A stretch of DNA of 64,000 bases from Flavobacterium franklandianum (GCF_007097365.1 NZ_VJZR01000004.1:248001-312000); one strand, 5' to 3'; counted from the first letter of the stretch, positions 34,329 to 43,341 are shown. Made by a program: numbers and translations. The notes: a model not told the origin generated them from the sequence alone.

Positions 34329-34572
34329 TTGGTTTACAATCTTTTTAACCATAAAGTTAAAAATTTCTATCTGGTTTTTTTATCGAAATTGCAAAAACAG
34401 AAGTAAATATTACTTATTTGTGCTTTTTTTTTAGGATAAATTGAATATGTTTGAAAAATTATAAAAACGCCTACTGATTTTAAAAAGAATGCCTAATTTT
34501 GAAATAAAATTAAATAGACTCAACTAGTTTTAATCATAAATTGACTGAAAAATACACAAAAAATAATAAATT

Positions 34573-35553
34573 ATGTTGAAAGATAATTTTGGAAGAGCAC
34601 ACGATTATCTTCGGATCTCGCTTACCGATGTTTGCAATTTTAGATGTCAGTATTGCATTCCAGACGAAAATACTTCTTTTATGCCTTCTTCTCGTTTGAT
34701 GACGGTCGATGAAATTGATACTATAGCCCAAGAATTTGTGAAATTGGGGGTCAAAAAAATACGCCTTACCGGAGGAGAACCTTTGGTCAGAAAAGATGCT
34801 GAAAAAATTATATTAGCACTTTCCAAATATCCTGTTGAACTTACTTTAACAACAAATGGCCTCCGAACCAATGAGTTTATTGATGTTTTTAAAAAAGCAG
34901 GAATAAAATCGATCAATGTCAGTCTTGATACATTAGATAAAGACCAGTTTTTTACCATTACCAAGCGCAATGTTTTTGATAAAGTTTGGGATAACATTCA
35001 GCAACTTATAGACGAAGGATTTCATGTTAAAATTAATACAGTTGTAATGCGTGATTTTAATGATTCTGAAATTCTCGATTTTATCCAATGGACAAAAGAA
35101 CAGCCCGTTCACATCAGATTTATTGAGTTTATGCCTTTTGATAAAAACCAATGGAACACTCAGAAAGTATTTAGTTATCAGGAAATTATGGATGTTGCGG
35201 CAACAAAATACAGTTTCATCCGAATGAAAGATGGTTTGAATGAAACTGCCAAAAAATTCAAACCCTTGGGTCACGAAGGTACTTTTGCAGTTATCAGCAC
35301 AATGAGCGCTCCGTTTTGCAGCAATTGTAACCGAATGCGATTAACCGCCGATGGTAAAATGAAGAATTGTTTATTTTCAAAAGGCGAAGCCGATATTTTG
35401 ACCGCTTTACGAAATTCAGAAGATATTGTTCCAATTATAAAACAATGTGTGGCAAGCAAAGAAGAAGCATTGGGCGGACAATTTCAAGGCGATTATAAAA
35501 AAATTGATGCTACAAAAATCGCCAACAGAAGCATGATAAACATTGGAGGATAA
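34573..35553 (+). CDS. moaA: GTP 3',8-cyclase MoaA
   Basis: A 326-residue radical-SAM enzyme that starts molybdenum-cofactor synthesis by converting GTP to the 3',8-cyclo form. The N-terminal cluster motif is CNFRCQYC (Cys21, Cys25, Cys28). The second iron-sulfur site near the C-terminus is CSNCNRMRLTADGKMKNC. The protein ends with the double glycine (SMINIGG) that is essential in MoaA. The gene begins the Moco cluster, about 300 bases after the sulfur operon. Confidence 0.97.
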   Translation: MLKDNFGRAHDYLRISLTDVCNFRCQYCIPDENTSFMPSSRLMTVDEIDTIAQEFVKLGVKKIRLTGGEPLVRKDAEKIILALSKYPVELTLTTNGLRTNEFIDVFKKAGIKSINVSLDTLDKDQFFTITKRNVFDKVWDNIQQLIDEGFHVKINTVVMRDFNDSEILDFIQWTKEQPVHIRFIEFMPFDKNQWNTQKVFSYQEIMDVAATKYSFIRMKDGLNETAKKFKPLGHEGTFAVISTMSAPFCSNCNRMRLTADGKMKNCLFSKGEADILTALRNSEDIVPIIKQCVASKEEALGGQFQGDYKKIDATKIANRSMINIGG

Positions 35554-35609
35554 CCCTTTTTTTTGAATACCGTTATTCCTTTTTTGGCATATCGAAAATA
35601 AATATAAAA

Positions 35610-36785
35610 ATGATAAATGTAAAAGAAGCCAAAAAGCTAATCGAAGAGAATTGCTGTACATTGAGAGTAGAAACCTTGACCTTGCTTGAAGCCAACGGAA
35701 GCATTTTGGCGGAGCCTATTTATGCCGTAATAGACACGCCACCGTTCCACCAATCGGCAATGGATGGATATGCTTTTTCCTTTGAAAATTGGGACAAAAA
35801 AAGTGATTTAACGGTCATTGGCGAAATTCAAACGGGTAATTATTCAAACAAAATAGTACAATCGAATGAAGTTGTAAGGATATATACTGGAGCTCCAATT
35901 CCTCCGGGTACAGATACTGTTGTAATGCAGGAAAAAATTAGTAAAGACGGAAATACGATTCAAATTCTGGATCCTTTTTTGGTCAAAGGTACGAATGTTC
36001 GTCCTCAAGGTTCTCAGACACAAAAAGGAGAAATGGCGTTGCAAGAAAGACAGTTGTTGACACCAGTTGCGATTTCTTTTTTAGCAGGAATTGGTATCAG
36101 TAAAGTGAATGTTTTTTCGAAACCAACTGTGAGTATTATTGTAACGGGCAAAGAACTTGCTGCTGCAAATGACGAAATCTCAGAAGGAAAAATTTTCGAA
36201 TCCAATTCCATTGGTCTGATTGCAGCACTCCACCAATTAGGAATAAATCCAGTTTCCGTCGAAGTGGTCGATGATGTCGAAGAAGAAATTGAAAAAGCCA
36301 TTTCCAATCAATTGAGTTCCGATATTCTGATTCTTACGGGTGGAGTTTCGGTGGGTGATTATGATTTAGTTCCCGATTCATTAGAAAAATGTGGGGTTCA
36401 AAAAATATTTCACAAAATCAAACAAAAACCAGGAAAACCCTTTTATTTTGGGCGTCACAACCAAACCTTGGTATTTGCTTTGCCTGGAAATCCAGCGGCG
36501 GTAATGAGCTGTTTTTATGAATATGTGGCTCAGGTAATTAGCAGTTTTACACAGAAAGAATATTTCAAGAAAATGGCATTTCCATTGGCAGACGATTTTA
36601 ATAAGAATGCTGGTTTAACCTTTTTTCTGAAAGGAAAAATGGGTGAAAAAGCGGTGACTGTTTTGAACAATCAAGAAAGTTATAAGCTCAATTCTTTTGC
36701 TGTGGCGGATTGCCTGATTGAATTTGATGAAGAGAAAGAGATTTTCAAAAAAGGGGATTTGGTAAATGTTAGAATGATTTTGTAA
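35610..36785 (+). CDS. moeA: molybdopterin molybdotransferase MoeA
   Basis: A 391-residue MoeA that inserts molybdate into adenylated molybdopterin. Visible motifs are PPFHQSAMDGYAF near residue 46, RIYTGAPIPPGTD near 90, and LTGGVSVGDYD near 241, which is the MPT-binding GDYD loop. LPGNPAAVMSCF near 294 is also typical. The length is normal. Confidence 0.97.
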   Translation: MINVKEAKKLIEENCCTLRVETLTLLEANGSILAEPIYAVIDTPPFHQSAMDGYAFSFENWDKKSDLTVIGEIQTGNYSNKIVQSNEVVRIYTGAPIPPGTDTVVMQEKISKDGNTIQILDPFLVKGTNVRPQGSQTQKGEMALQERQLLTPVAISFLAGIGISKVNVFSKPTVSIIVTGKELAAANDEISEGKIFESNSIGLIAALHQLGINPVSVEVVDDVEEEIEKAISNQLSSDILILTGGVSVGDYDLVPDSLEKCGVQKIFHKIKQKPGKPFYFGRHNQTLVFALPGNPAAVMSCFYEYVAQVISSFTQKEYFKKMAFPLADDFNKNAGLTFFLKGKMGEKAVTVLNNQESYKLNSFAVADCLIEFDEEKEIFKKGDLVNVRMIL

Positions 36786-36832
36786 AGCTTTTTTGTCATA
36801 ATATTTTGTTGCCTCTTTTCAAAACATTAATA

Positions 36833-36955
36833 GCCTCAAGCTTTAGCTGGAGAATAAAATTTAGATGATTAATATGGCTTTAGCCAAAATAGTATTGTTT
36901 TTGGCTAAAGCCAATGTTACATTGATTACCTATTCCTCCAGCTAAAGCTGAAGGC
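36833..36955. repeat. nested inverted-repeat (REP-like) element
   Basis: The outer arms gcctcaagctttagctgga (36833) and tcctccagctaaagctgaag (36934) are inverted copies with small mismatches. Inside them tggctttagcca (36875-36886) and tggctaaagcca (36902-36913) are exact inverted copies, each itself nearly palindromic. The element could fold as one long hairpin or as two cruciforms. It fills most of the moeA to regulator gap, where no gene is visible. Confidence 0.75.
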
Positions 36956-37007
36956 AATAGAAAATTATTGATAGGCTGAATAGTTATGCTTTTTTAAACT
37001 AAAAAAA

Positions 37008-37340
37008 ATGAAAAATTTAATAATCAAAGGACATCTTTCGATTGAAAATAGCAAAGGCCATTTGATGGGAATGGGAAAAAAAGAATTGCTCGAAAAAATC
37101 AAAGAAACGGGTTCTATCAAAGCGGCTGCAATCGAAATGAAAATTTCCTATCGGCACGCTTGGGAAATGATAAAAAAAATGAACACTATTTCAGATGCTC
37201 CTCTGGTTATAAAAAACACGGGCGGTTCCAGCGGAGGTGGTACTATTGTTACAAAAGAAGGTGAGGAACTGATAGCTTGTTACATCAAATTGAACGCTGC
37301 TTTCGAAGAATTTAAAGAGCAAATCTGTAAAACTATTTAA
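37008..37340 (+). CDS. ModE-like winged-helix regulator, DNA-binding domain only
   Basis: A 110-residue LysR/ModE N-terminal type winged helix. The core is KIKETGSIKAAAIEMKISYRHAWEMIKKM (positions 30-60), and NTGGSSGGGTIVTKEGEELI forms the wing as in ModE. The TOBE molybdate-binding domains of full ModE are missing, so it cannot sense molybdate the classical way. The Moco-cluster location nevertheless supports a role in molybdenum metabolism. It is followed 5 bases later by the TauE/SafE gene. Confidence 0.88.
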   Translation: MKNLIIKGHLSIENSKGHLMGMGKKELLEKIKETGSIKAAAIEMKISYRHAWEMIKKMNTISDAPLVIKNTGGSSGGGTIVTKEGEELIACYIKLNAAFEEFKEQICKTI

Positions 37341-37344
37341 ACGT

Positions 37345-38076
37345 ATGTACCAAGAAATTTTATTTTATGTGTTGCTGGTGCTGGTCGCTTTTCTTTATTC
37401 TTCTGTGGGTCACGGTGGAGCAAGTGGCTATTTGGCGTTAATGGCATTTTTTTCATTTGCCCCCGAGACAATGCGATCAACGGCTTTATTGCTGAATATT
37501 TTTGTTTCATTAATTGCTTTTATTCAATATTATCGTGGCGGATTTTTTAAATGGAATTTGTTTTGGCCATTTGCACTTGCTTCTTTTCCAGCGGCATTTA
37601 TCGGTGGAATGATTACAGTTGATGTTGGTTTGTATAAAAAAATTCTAGCGGTACTTTTGCTGTTTTCGGTGGTAAAATTGTTGGGAATTAAATTCAAAAC
37701 TGCAACATTCGATCTAAGGCAAAACGTCTTCCTCGCGCTTTTAATAGGGGCAATCATCGGATTATTTTCAGGAATGATAGGAATAGGTGGTGGCATTATT
37801 TTGACTCCAATTATTTTACTGATGCATTGGGCAGATATGAAAAAAACTGCCGCAGTTTCGTCTTTATTCATTTTTGTAAATTCAATTGCTGGATTTGCAG
37901 GGCTTTTTACCAAAGGGTTTGAATTTAAAACAGAAATGGGATGGATGATTGTTCTTGCATTAATTGGCGGAATTGCAGGATCTTATTTTGGAGCTAATAA
38001 ATTTAAAAGTGATTTTTTGAATAAATTATTAGCCATCGTCTTGATTATAGCTTCCATAAAATTAATTTTTACCTGA
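37345..38076 (+). CDS. TauE/SafE-family membrane exporter
   Basis: A 243-residue membrane protein with about eight helices. It has the duplicated family motif: SSVGHGGASGYLALMAFF near residue 19 and GMIGIGGGIILTPIILLM near residue 141. Members move sulfite, sulfoacetate, taurine-derived or other small anions across the inner membrane. Placement in a Moco cluster next to sulfur genes suggests export of sulfite or uptake of a related oxyanion, but the substrate cannot be read from sequence. Confidence 0.88.
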   Translation: MYQEILFYVLLVLVAFLYSSVGHGGASGYLALMAFFSFAPETMRSTALLLNIFVSLIAFIQYYRGGFFKWNLFWPFALASFPAAFIGGMITVDVGLYKKILAVLLLFSVVKLLGIKFKTATFDLRQNVFLALLIGAIIGLFSGMIGIGGGIILTPIILLMHWADMKKTAAVSSLFIFVNSIAGFAGLFTKGFEFKTEMGWMIVLALIGGIAGSYFGANKFKSDFLNKLLAIVLIIASIKLIFT

Positions 38077-38078
38077 TA

Positions 38079-38666
38079 ATGGATACTAAAATAAAACACA
38101 TAAATGCTTATATTTTGGCAGGTGGCAAAAGCTCAAGAATGGGCACTGACAAAGGTTTGCTTCTCTTTGAAGGAAAACCAATGATTCAATATGTAATGGA
38201 GCAAATGCAACCCATTTTTGACAAAATAGTTATCGTTTCTAATAATCTCGAATACGAAAAATTTGGATTGGAAGTGATTCCCGATTTGATAAAAGCGATT
38301 GGACCTGCAGGTGGAATTTACACCGCTTTAAATCATTCGGATTGTCAATTGAATTTTATGGTGAGTTGCGATATGCCTTTTGTGACTGCAGCAGCGATTG
38401 AATTTATTTTAAAAAATGCTCAGGAAAACCAAATTGTTTTATTGGAAAATCAAGGAAAAATAGAACCCTTGTTTGGAATATATTCTAAAGAGTGTGAGGA
38501 GATTTGGTTGCAACTCATCGGGCAAGAAAAGGTTAAATTACAAGACATGGTTTTGCACTTTAGATTGAAGACGATTCCAGTTGAAAATAACGAAATTTTT
38601 GCAGCAACCTTTTTCAAAAACATCAATACAAAGGAGGATTTTAACAACGTATCTAAACTAATTTAA
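38079..38666 (+). CDS. mobA: molybdenum cofactor guanylyltransferase MobA
   Basis: A 195-residue nucleotidyltransferase that adds GMP to Mo-molybdopterin, making the bis-MGD cofactor of the DMSO-reductase family. The GTP site is LAGGKSSRMGTDKGLL (residues 13-28). Later motifs are IKAIGPAGGIYTAL near 70-83 and VSCDMPFV near 95. Its presence implies that the cell makes MGD-type molybdoenzymes, although none lies in this window. It starts 2 bases after the exporter gene. Confidence 0.95.
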   Translation: MDTKIKHINAYILAGGKSSRMGTDKGLLLFEGKPMIQYVMEQMQPIFDKIVIVSNNLEYEKFGLEVIPDLIKAIGPAGGIYTALNHSDCQLNFMVSCDMPFVTAAAIEFILKNAQENQIVLLENQGKIEPLFGIYSKECEEIWLQLIGQEKVKLQDMVLHFRLKTIPVENNEIFAATFFKNINTKEDFNNVSKLI

Positions 38667-38667
38667 A

Positions 38668-38901
38668 ATGGACATAAACTTACTGGCGTTTGGAATAATT
38701 GCCGAAATAACAGGCAAATCAGCGTGGAAAATGGCTGGGATAAAAGATACCAATGAGTTGATAAATAACTTGGAAACACAATTCCCTGCATTGTCCACAA
38801 CAAGTTTTTCTATTGCTGTAAATAGAAAAGTAATTCAGGACAATATAATATTTAACGAGAATGATACAATAGCTTTGCTTCCCCCATTTTCAGGCGGATA
38901 A
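38668..38901 (+). CDS. moaD: molybdopterin synthase small subunit MoaD
   Basis: A 77-residue ubiquitin-like sulfur carrier that ends in the required double glycine (ALLPPFSGG). As a thiocarboxylate it donates sulfur to precursor Z on MoaE. It starts one base after mobA ends. Confidence 0.95.
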   Translation: MDINLLAFGIIAEITGKSAWKMAGIKDTNELINNLETQFPALSTTSFSIAVNRKVIQDNIIFNENDTIALLPPFSGG

Positions 38902-38999
38902 AATGTTCTTATGAACCATTAAGTAATTTAAGGTTCATTCAGCAAAAAACTTAATTTTCTTAATGATTGAAATAAGTAACGGATACTTGTAAAGAATAT

Positions 39000-40127
39000 A
39001 TGAAGACAATAGTTAGTCATAATAGATACCAAAGACAAATACAACTCAAGGAAATTGGGCAAGAGGGTCAGGACAAAATTGCACAAGCAAAAGTGCTGGT
39101 AATTGGAGCTGGCGGTTTGGGTTGCCCTGCTTTGCAATACCTTGCTGCCGCTGGTGTGGGGAAGATTGGTGTTGTTGATTTTGATGTGGTCGAAATGTCA
39201 AATTTACAACGCCAAGTTCTGTATGCGGTGGATGATATTGGTCAATCGAAAGCTATTATGGCTTCAAAAAAACTCAATTTACTCAACCCGGAAATTACAA
39301 TTGATATTTATAATTTACAAATTACTAATGAAAATGCACTTGAAATTCTGGAAAACTATGATATTATAATCGATGGTTCCGATAATTTTGCCACACGATA
39401 TCTCATTAATGATGCTTGTGTACTTCTCAACAAACCTCTGATTTATGGGGCTGTTTTGCGTTTTGAAGGACAAATTGGGATTTTTAATTTGGCAGATAAA
39501 ATAACAAATATCAAAACCAATTATCGTGATTTATTTCCAAAACCTCCCAGTTTGGATTCTGCTATTTCGTGTAATGATGTGGGTGTTTTTGGCGTGATTC
39601 CGGGGATTATTGGAACAATGCAAGCCACGGAAGCCTTAAAAATTATCACAGGTGTTGGCAAGCCATTGGCTAATAAAATAATTTCGTACAACGCATTAGA
39701 AAATTCTTTCTACGATTTTGAAATTATTGCAAATGCTAACCAATCCTTCGATTTCCCGAAAAGCAAAGCTGCATTTTTAGACTATAATTATCAATGTTTT
39801 TGCAATTCAAATTCAGTTAATGAAAGCCTTTCTGTTGAAGAATTTGACAGTCTTAGAAAGCAAGAGAAAATAACCATTATTGATGTTCGGGAAAAAGGAG
39901 AACTTCCGGTGGTAGATGGGTTTACTTTTATTTTAATTCCATTGAGTGAATTTGAAAATAGGGTTTTGACCATTTCAACTCAAAATAGAATAGTAGTTTT
40001 TTGCAAATCGGGTCAACGAAGCGCAAAAGCCGTAAAAATACTAAAAGAAAAATTTCCTAATTGCAGCGCTTATAGTTTGGCTGGTGGAATCGATGAATGG
40101 AAAATAAAAAATTTAAAAAACAGATAA
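39000..40127 (+). CDS. moeB: MoaD-activating enzyme MoeB fused to a rhodanese domain
   Basis: A 375-residue fusion. The MoeB/ThiF adenylation domain has GAGGLGCPALQYLAAAGVG (residues 36-54), DFDVVEMSNLQRQVL (59-73) and ISCNDVGVFGVIPGIIG (about 195-212). The C-terminal 100 residues form a rhodanese domain with active-site loop VVFCKSGQRS. The architecture lets one protein adenylate MoaD and supply its sulfur. The two CxxC pairs that bind zinc in E. coli MoeB are not seen; only a CFC sequence (near residue 263) is present between the domains. The stop codon overlaps the moaE start. Confidence 0.93.
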   Translation: MKTIVSHNRYQRQIQLKEIGQEGQDKIAQAKVLVIGAGGLGCPALQYLAAAGVGKIGVVDFDVVEMSNLQRQVLYAVDDIGQSKAIMASKKLNLLNPEITIDIYNLQITNENALEILENYDIIIDGSDNFATRYLINDACVLLNKPLIYGAVLRFEGQIGIFNLADKITNIKTNYRDLFPKPPSLDSAISCNDVGVFGVIPGIIGTMQATEALKIITGVGKPLANKIISYNALENSFYDFEIIANANQSFDFPKSKAAFLDYNYQCFCNSNSVNESLSVEEFDSLRKQEKITIIDVREKGELPVVDGFTFILIPLSEFENRVLTISTQNRIVVFCKSGQRSAKAVKILKEKFPNCSAYSLAGGIDEWKIKNLKNR

Positions 40128-40573
40128 TGAAAGAGAAAAACACACACAACGTATTTATCAATGGACCAATAACGCCCGAGTTTATTGCTAATAGCATTGC
40201 CAAACACAGCACCAAAACCGACATTGGAGCACACGATATATTTTTAGGACAAGTCCGAAGCGATATAATTGAAGGCAAAACAGTGGTTGCTATCAACTAC
40301 GAAGCCTATCAGGAAATGGCGGACGAACTTTTCCACGAAATCCGTGAAGCTGCGTTTGCCAAATACAATTTAGTGTGTATGCACATTTATCATAGCCTTG
40401 GAGCGGTAAAAGCGGGTGAAATATGCCTGTTTGTATTTGTTTCATCCAAACACCGCAAAGAAGCTTTTGACGCTTGTCAGGATATTGTCGAACAAATAAA
40501 GGCGATGACTCCCATCTGGGGAAAAGAAATTTTCGAAGATGATTCTTTTGTATGGAAAGAAAATCAACTTTAG
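40127..40573 (+). CDS. moaE: molybdopterin synthase large subunit MoaE
   Basis: A 148-residue MoaE, the catalytic half of molybdopterin synthase. I choose the ATG at 40127, overlapping the moeB stop by one base; an in-frame ATG at 40097 would extend into moeB. Key motifs are HDIFLGQVRSD (about 38-48), IYHSLGAVKAGEICLFVFVSSKHR and IKAMTPIWGKE with the conserved lysines. Confidence 0.95.
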   Translation: MKEKNTHNVFINGPITPEFIANSIAKHSTKTDIGAHDIFLGQVRSDIIEGKTVVAINYEAYQEMADELFHEIREAAFAKYNLVCMHIYHSLGAVKAGEICLFVFVSSKHRKEAFDACQDIVEQIKAMTPIWGKEIFEDDSFVWKENQL

Positions 40574-40574
40574 T

Positions 40575-40646
40575 AATGGCAATATCAATGGCAATAACAA
40601 TATTAATGTCAATGTCAATAACAATGTCAATGTCAATGTCAAAAAC
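40575..40646 (+). repeat. hexamer array (aatgtc/aataac/aatggc)
   Basis: Twelve consecutive six-base units of the form aatNNc start right after the moaE stop codon; aatgtc occurs five times. Variation between units is limited to the last three or four bases. Confidence 0.8.
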
Positions 40647-40653
40647 AATTATT

Positions 40654-40811
40654 TCCAACTTCCAACTTCCAACCTCTAACTTCTAACTTCCAACCTCTAA
40701 CCTCTAACTTCTAACTTCTAACTTCTAACTTCTAACTTCTAACTTCTAACTTCTAACTTCCAACCTCTAACCTCTAACCTCTAACCTCTAACCTCTAACC
40801 TCAAACCTCAA
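40654..40811 (+). repeat. heptamer tandem array abutting moaCB start
   Basis: Twenty-two uninterrupted seven-base units of the form tcYaacY (tctaact, tctaacc, tccaact, tccaacc, last unit tcaaacc) run from 40654 to 40807. A 23rd unit, tcaaATG, contains the moaCB start codon. Together with the hexamer array this is the entire moaE-moaCB gap. Confidence 0.93.
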
Positions 40812-41723
40812 ATGGTCAATATAACATTCAAATCCAATACCCTTCGGATTGCCAAAGCGCAAGCCGTTGTAAGAGTCAGCAAAAAAGAAACTATTGATGC
40901 CATTGTCAATAAAACAGTTCCTAAAGGAGATGTTTTCGAGATGGCCAAAACCGCAGGACTCTTTGCCGTAAAACGCACCAGTGATATGATTCCGGATTGT
41001 CATCCCATTCCTGTAGAATTTACCGCTGTTCGATATACTATAAACGAGTTGGAAATCGCTATCGAAATCGAAGTACATACTATTTACAAAACAGGAGTTG
41101 AAGTCGAAGCAATGCACGGAGCCTCGGTTGTGGCGTTGACGATGTATGATATGCTGAAACCTATCGACAAAGGAATCGAAATTCATTCTATAAAATTATT
41201 GGAAAAAAGAGGAGGCAAATCCGATTTTACCGATAAATTCCGCACCGATTTGAAAGCAGCCGTCATTGTATGTTCCGACAGTATTTCGGCTGGGAAAAAA
41301 ATTGACATGGCTGGAAAAGCCATTATCCAAAAATTAGAAACCTGTAATGTTAGTATTAGCGATTATTCGATTATTTCGGACGATACAGTTGGGATTCAAG
41401 AAAAAGTTTTGGATTTGTATGCGCAAAATATAGACCTTATAATATTGACTGGTGGAACAGGGATTTCGCCAAGAGATAATTCGCCAGAAGCCATAAAACC
41501 GCTTTTAGATAGAGAAATTCCAGGTATTATGGAAGCCGCACGCAATTATGGGCAAGATCGCACCCCTTTTTCTATGTTGTCACGTGGGATTGCTGGAATG
41601 ATAGGCAAAACACTAATTATGACTTTGCCTGGTTCAACCAAAGGAGCTCAGGAATCTATGGACGCTTTGTTTCCCTCTCTTTTGCATATTTTTAGAGTGG
41701 TCGAAGGAAAACAACACGAATAA
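40812..41723 (+). CDS. moaCB: MoaC-MoaB fusion (cyclic pyranopterin phosphate synthase + molybdopterin adenylyltransferase)
   Basis: A 303-residue two-domain protein. Residues 1-150 are MoaC, which with MoaA makes cyclic pyranopterin monophosphate (motifs [20 protein letters not shown] and [21 protein letters not shown]). Residues about 155-303 are MoaB/Mog-like, which adenylates molybdopterin before molybdate insertion ([38 protein letters not shown]). MoaCB fusions are known in other bacteria. The start codon lies inside the last unit of a heptamer array, so repeat length could affect translation. It is last in the Moco cluster. Confidence 0.95.
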   Translation: MVNITFKSNTLRIAKAQAVVRVSKKETIDAIVNKTVPKGDVFEMAKTAGLFAVKRTSDMIPDCHPIPVEFTAVRYTINELEIAIEIEVHTIYKTGVEVEAMHGASVVALTMYDMLKPIDKGIEIHSIKLLEKRGGKSDFTDKFRTDLKAAVIVCSDSISAGKKIDMAGKAIIQKLETCNVSISDYSIISDDTVGIQEKVLDLYAQNIDLIILTGGTGISPRDNSPEAIKPLLDREIPGIMEAARNYGQDRTPFSMLSRGIAGMIGKTLIMTLPGSTKGAQESMDALFPSLLHIFRVVEGKQHE

Positions 41724-41781
41724 TAAATTTGTAAAGCAATTATAATTCAATTATAGGAAAAACTATTGTAAATTTTATTTT

Positions 41782-41819
41782 AAAAGAGAATCTTTTTAAG
41801 ATTCTCTTTTTTTTTATTT
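41782..41819 (+). terminator. terminator of the Moco cluster
   Basis: Perfect arms aaaagagaatc / gattctctttt with a short loop, followed by nine or more T. Confidence 0.9.
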
Positions 41820-41981
41820 TAATAAATAACACACTTTAGTCCTGTTTTTATTTCATTTTAATTATTATTTTTTTTAGTATTTGAGTCAAATTTAACCATT
41901 AATTTAATAAAATTAACATTTAAATTGTTTAATGTTTAGTGTTTTAATTAAACAAGATGAATTCGTGTTTTTATTTCGTTA

Positions 41982-42027
41982 TATGATATTTGTCATATTA
42001 TTGGACTCAAATATCGAATAAATTTAC
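41982..42027 (+). promoter_or_regulatory. Crp/Fnr-like dyad plus AAATTTAC box before the hexaheme gene
   Basis: TATGA-tatttg-TCATA (41982-41997) matches the TGTGA-N6-TCACA class at eight of ten arm bases. Thirty and a half bases from its centre begins aaatttac (42020-42027), overlapping TAAATTTA, a near match to the -7 element. The dyad centre would lie about 41 bases upstream of transcription start, a class II activator position. The same arrangement recurs at 44800-44845. Other sequence in 41820-42100 is featureless AT-rich DNA. Confidence 0.65.
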
Positions 42028-42100
42028 ATCATAAACACATCTTAATATTATGTTAAGATTTCCAAAAAAATAAAATAAATTAAAAAAAACAAACAAAATT

Positions 42101-43174
42101 ATGAAAGCAGTTAAACAAATTATGTTAGTTGTTTTGGGGCTATTTTTTTTCGCCTTACAAGGGTGTTCTCACGAAGACTATATTCCAGTTCCTGGTCCAG
42201 CGGGTGCAGATGGAACAAATGGAACAAATGGAATTGATGGAACTACAGAATGTGCTACTTGTCACTCTAAAGCACACACAGGTCCAATTAAAGCTTCTTA
42301 TGCTTTGTCTGTTCATGCAATTGAAACCTTACATGAAACTACAAATGCAAGTGGAGCCACAATTACTCTAAAGACTTCAGAATATACAAACAGGACGGGT
42401 TGTGTTCAGTGTCATACCAGTCAAGGTTATATAGATAAAGTAAATGGCGATGTTCTTAAAACTGGGACTGGAACAGCCTTAGGTTTTCCTGCTTATCCAG
42501 GAGGTAAACAAGCAATTTCTTGTACAACATGCCATGATAAACATTCTAGTTTTGATTTTAAAAATGATGGTAATGATTTTGCTCTTAGACAAGGGTTTAC
42601 CCCAGTTGTTTTAGCTACAGATGCTTCTTATAAAATTGAAATGGGTACAAGTAATACTTGTGTCAACTGTCACCAACCAAGAGCTATAGTACCTACAACA
42701 GGGGACATTAAATTGAGTAATCGTTTTGGACCTCATTATGGTCCACAATCTACCTTATTAGAAGGTATTCAAGGAGCTTTAATTGTTGGATCAACTCCTT
42801 ATCCAGCACCTAAGTCTGCTAAACATAGAACAGGCGCATCTTGTGTAACTTGTCATATGGGTAAAGATAGTGAAGCTACAAACGGAGCCCATACATGGAA
42901 GCCGACTCCAAATGCTTGTACTACTTGTCATGCAGGAGGTACTCCAACTTCTGTTACTGGTTATGCTGCTGATATGGCAACATTAGAAGAGTTATTAGTT
43001 GCAAAAGGAGCTTATAGTACTACTACGAACTCTTTAACTACAGCTACAGTTCCTATTAAAGTGGCACAAGCAGCTTGGAATTATGTTATGTTAAAACAAG
43101 ATAAGAGTAATGGGGTTCATAATCCAGCCTACGCAAAAGCTTTATTGAAAAACTCAATTGAAGCTATAAAATAA
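42101..43174 (+). CDS. hexaheme c-type cytochrome lipoprotein
   Basis: A 357-residue multihaem cytochrome. The lipoprotein signal ends ALQGC (Cys22), followed by acidic SHEDY, which resembles Bacteroidota surface-export signals. Residues 31-48 are a short collagen-like run of G-x-x triplets. Six CxxCH haem sites follow: CATCH (51), CVQCH (101), then CTTCH, CVNCH, CVTCH and CTTCH through about residue 290, with spare histidines for axial ligation. The protein could shuttle electrons at or outside the outer membrane, or carry an enzymatic haem; no known reductase signature is recognised. It is first in an operon with a monohaem lipoprotein and a DUF5777 barrel and has the Crp/Fnr-like site upstream. 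Confidence 0.92.
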   Translation: MKAVKQIMLVVLGLFFFALQGCSHEDYIPVPGPAGADGTNGTNGIDGTTECATCHSKAHTGPIKASYALSVHAIETLHETTNASGATITLKTSEYTNRTGCVQCHTSQGYIDKVNGDVLKTGTGTALGFPAYPGGKQAISCTTCHDKHSSFDFKNDGNDFALRQGFTPVVLATDASYKIEMGTSNTCVNCHQPRAIVPTTGDIKLSNRFGPHYGPQSTLLEGIQGALIVGSTPYPAPKSAKHRTGASCVTCHMGKDSEATNGAHTWKPTPNACTTCHAGGTPTSVTGYAADMATLEELLVAKGAYSTTTNSLTTATVPIKVAQAAWNYVMLKQDKSNGVHNPAYAKALLKNSIEAIK

Positions 43175-43182
43175 AAAATAGA

Positions 43183-43215
43183 ATACCTCTGGGCTTAGTC
43201 TCAGAGGTATTTATT
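43183..43215 (+). terminator. terminator or attenuator after the hexaheme gene
   Basis: atacctctg / cagaggtat arms with a 10-base loop, followed by ttattttaaa. The weak T run may allow read-through to the monohaem gene. 43216-43341 holds no gene. Confidence 0.7.
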
Positions 43216-43341
43216 TTAAATTGTTAAAGAATAGAAATTATTTTTTAACAATACAACAATTGCTCACATAACTTTAAATCTTTTGGCAATGAAAATTGTT
43301 GCATAAGACTCTATAGCAATTATTCAATAAAAAAATAAAAG

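Noticed and set aside
40293-40658. Minus-strand frame rich in Asp-Ile repeats
   Set aside because: Artefact of reading the hexamer array and the end of moaE backwards.
40654-40811. Possible CRISPR or telomere-like array
   Set aside because: Units are seven bases and contiguous with no spacers, and no cas gene is near; it is a simple tandem repeat.
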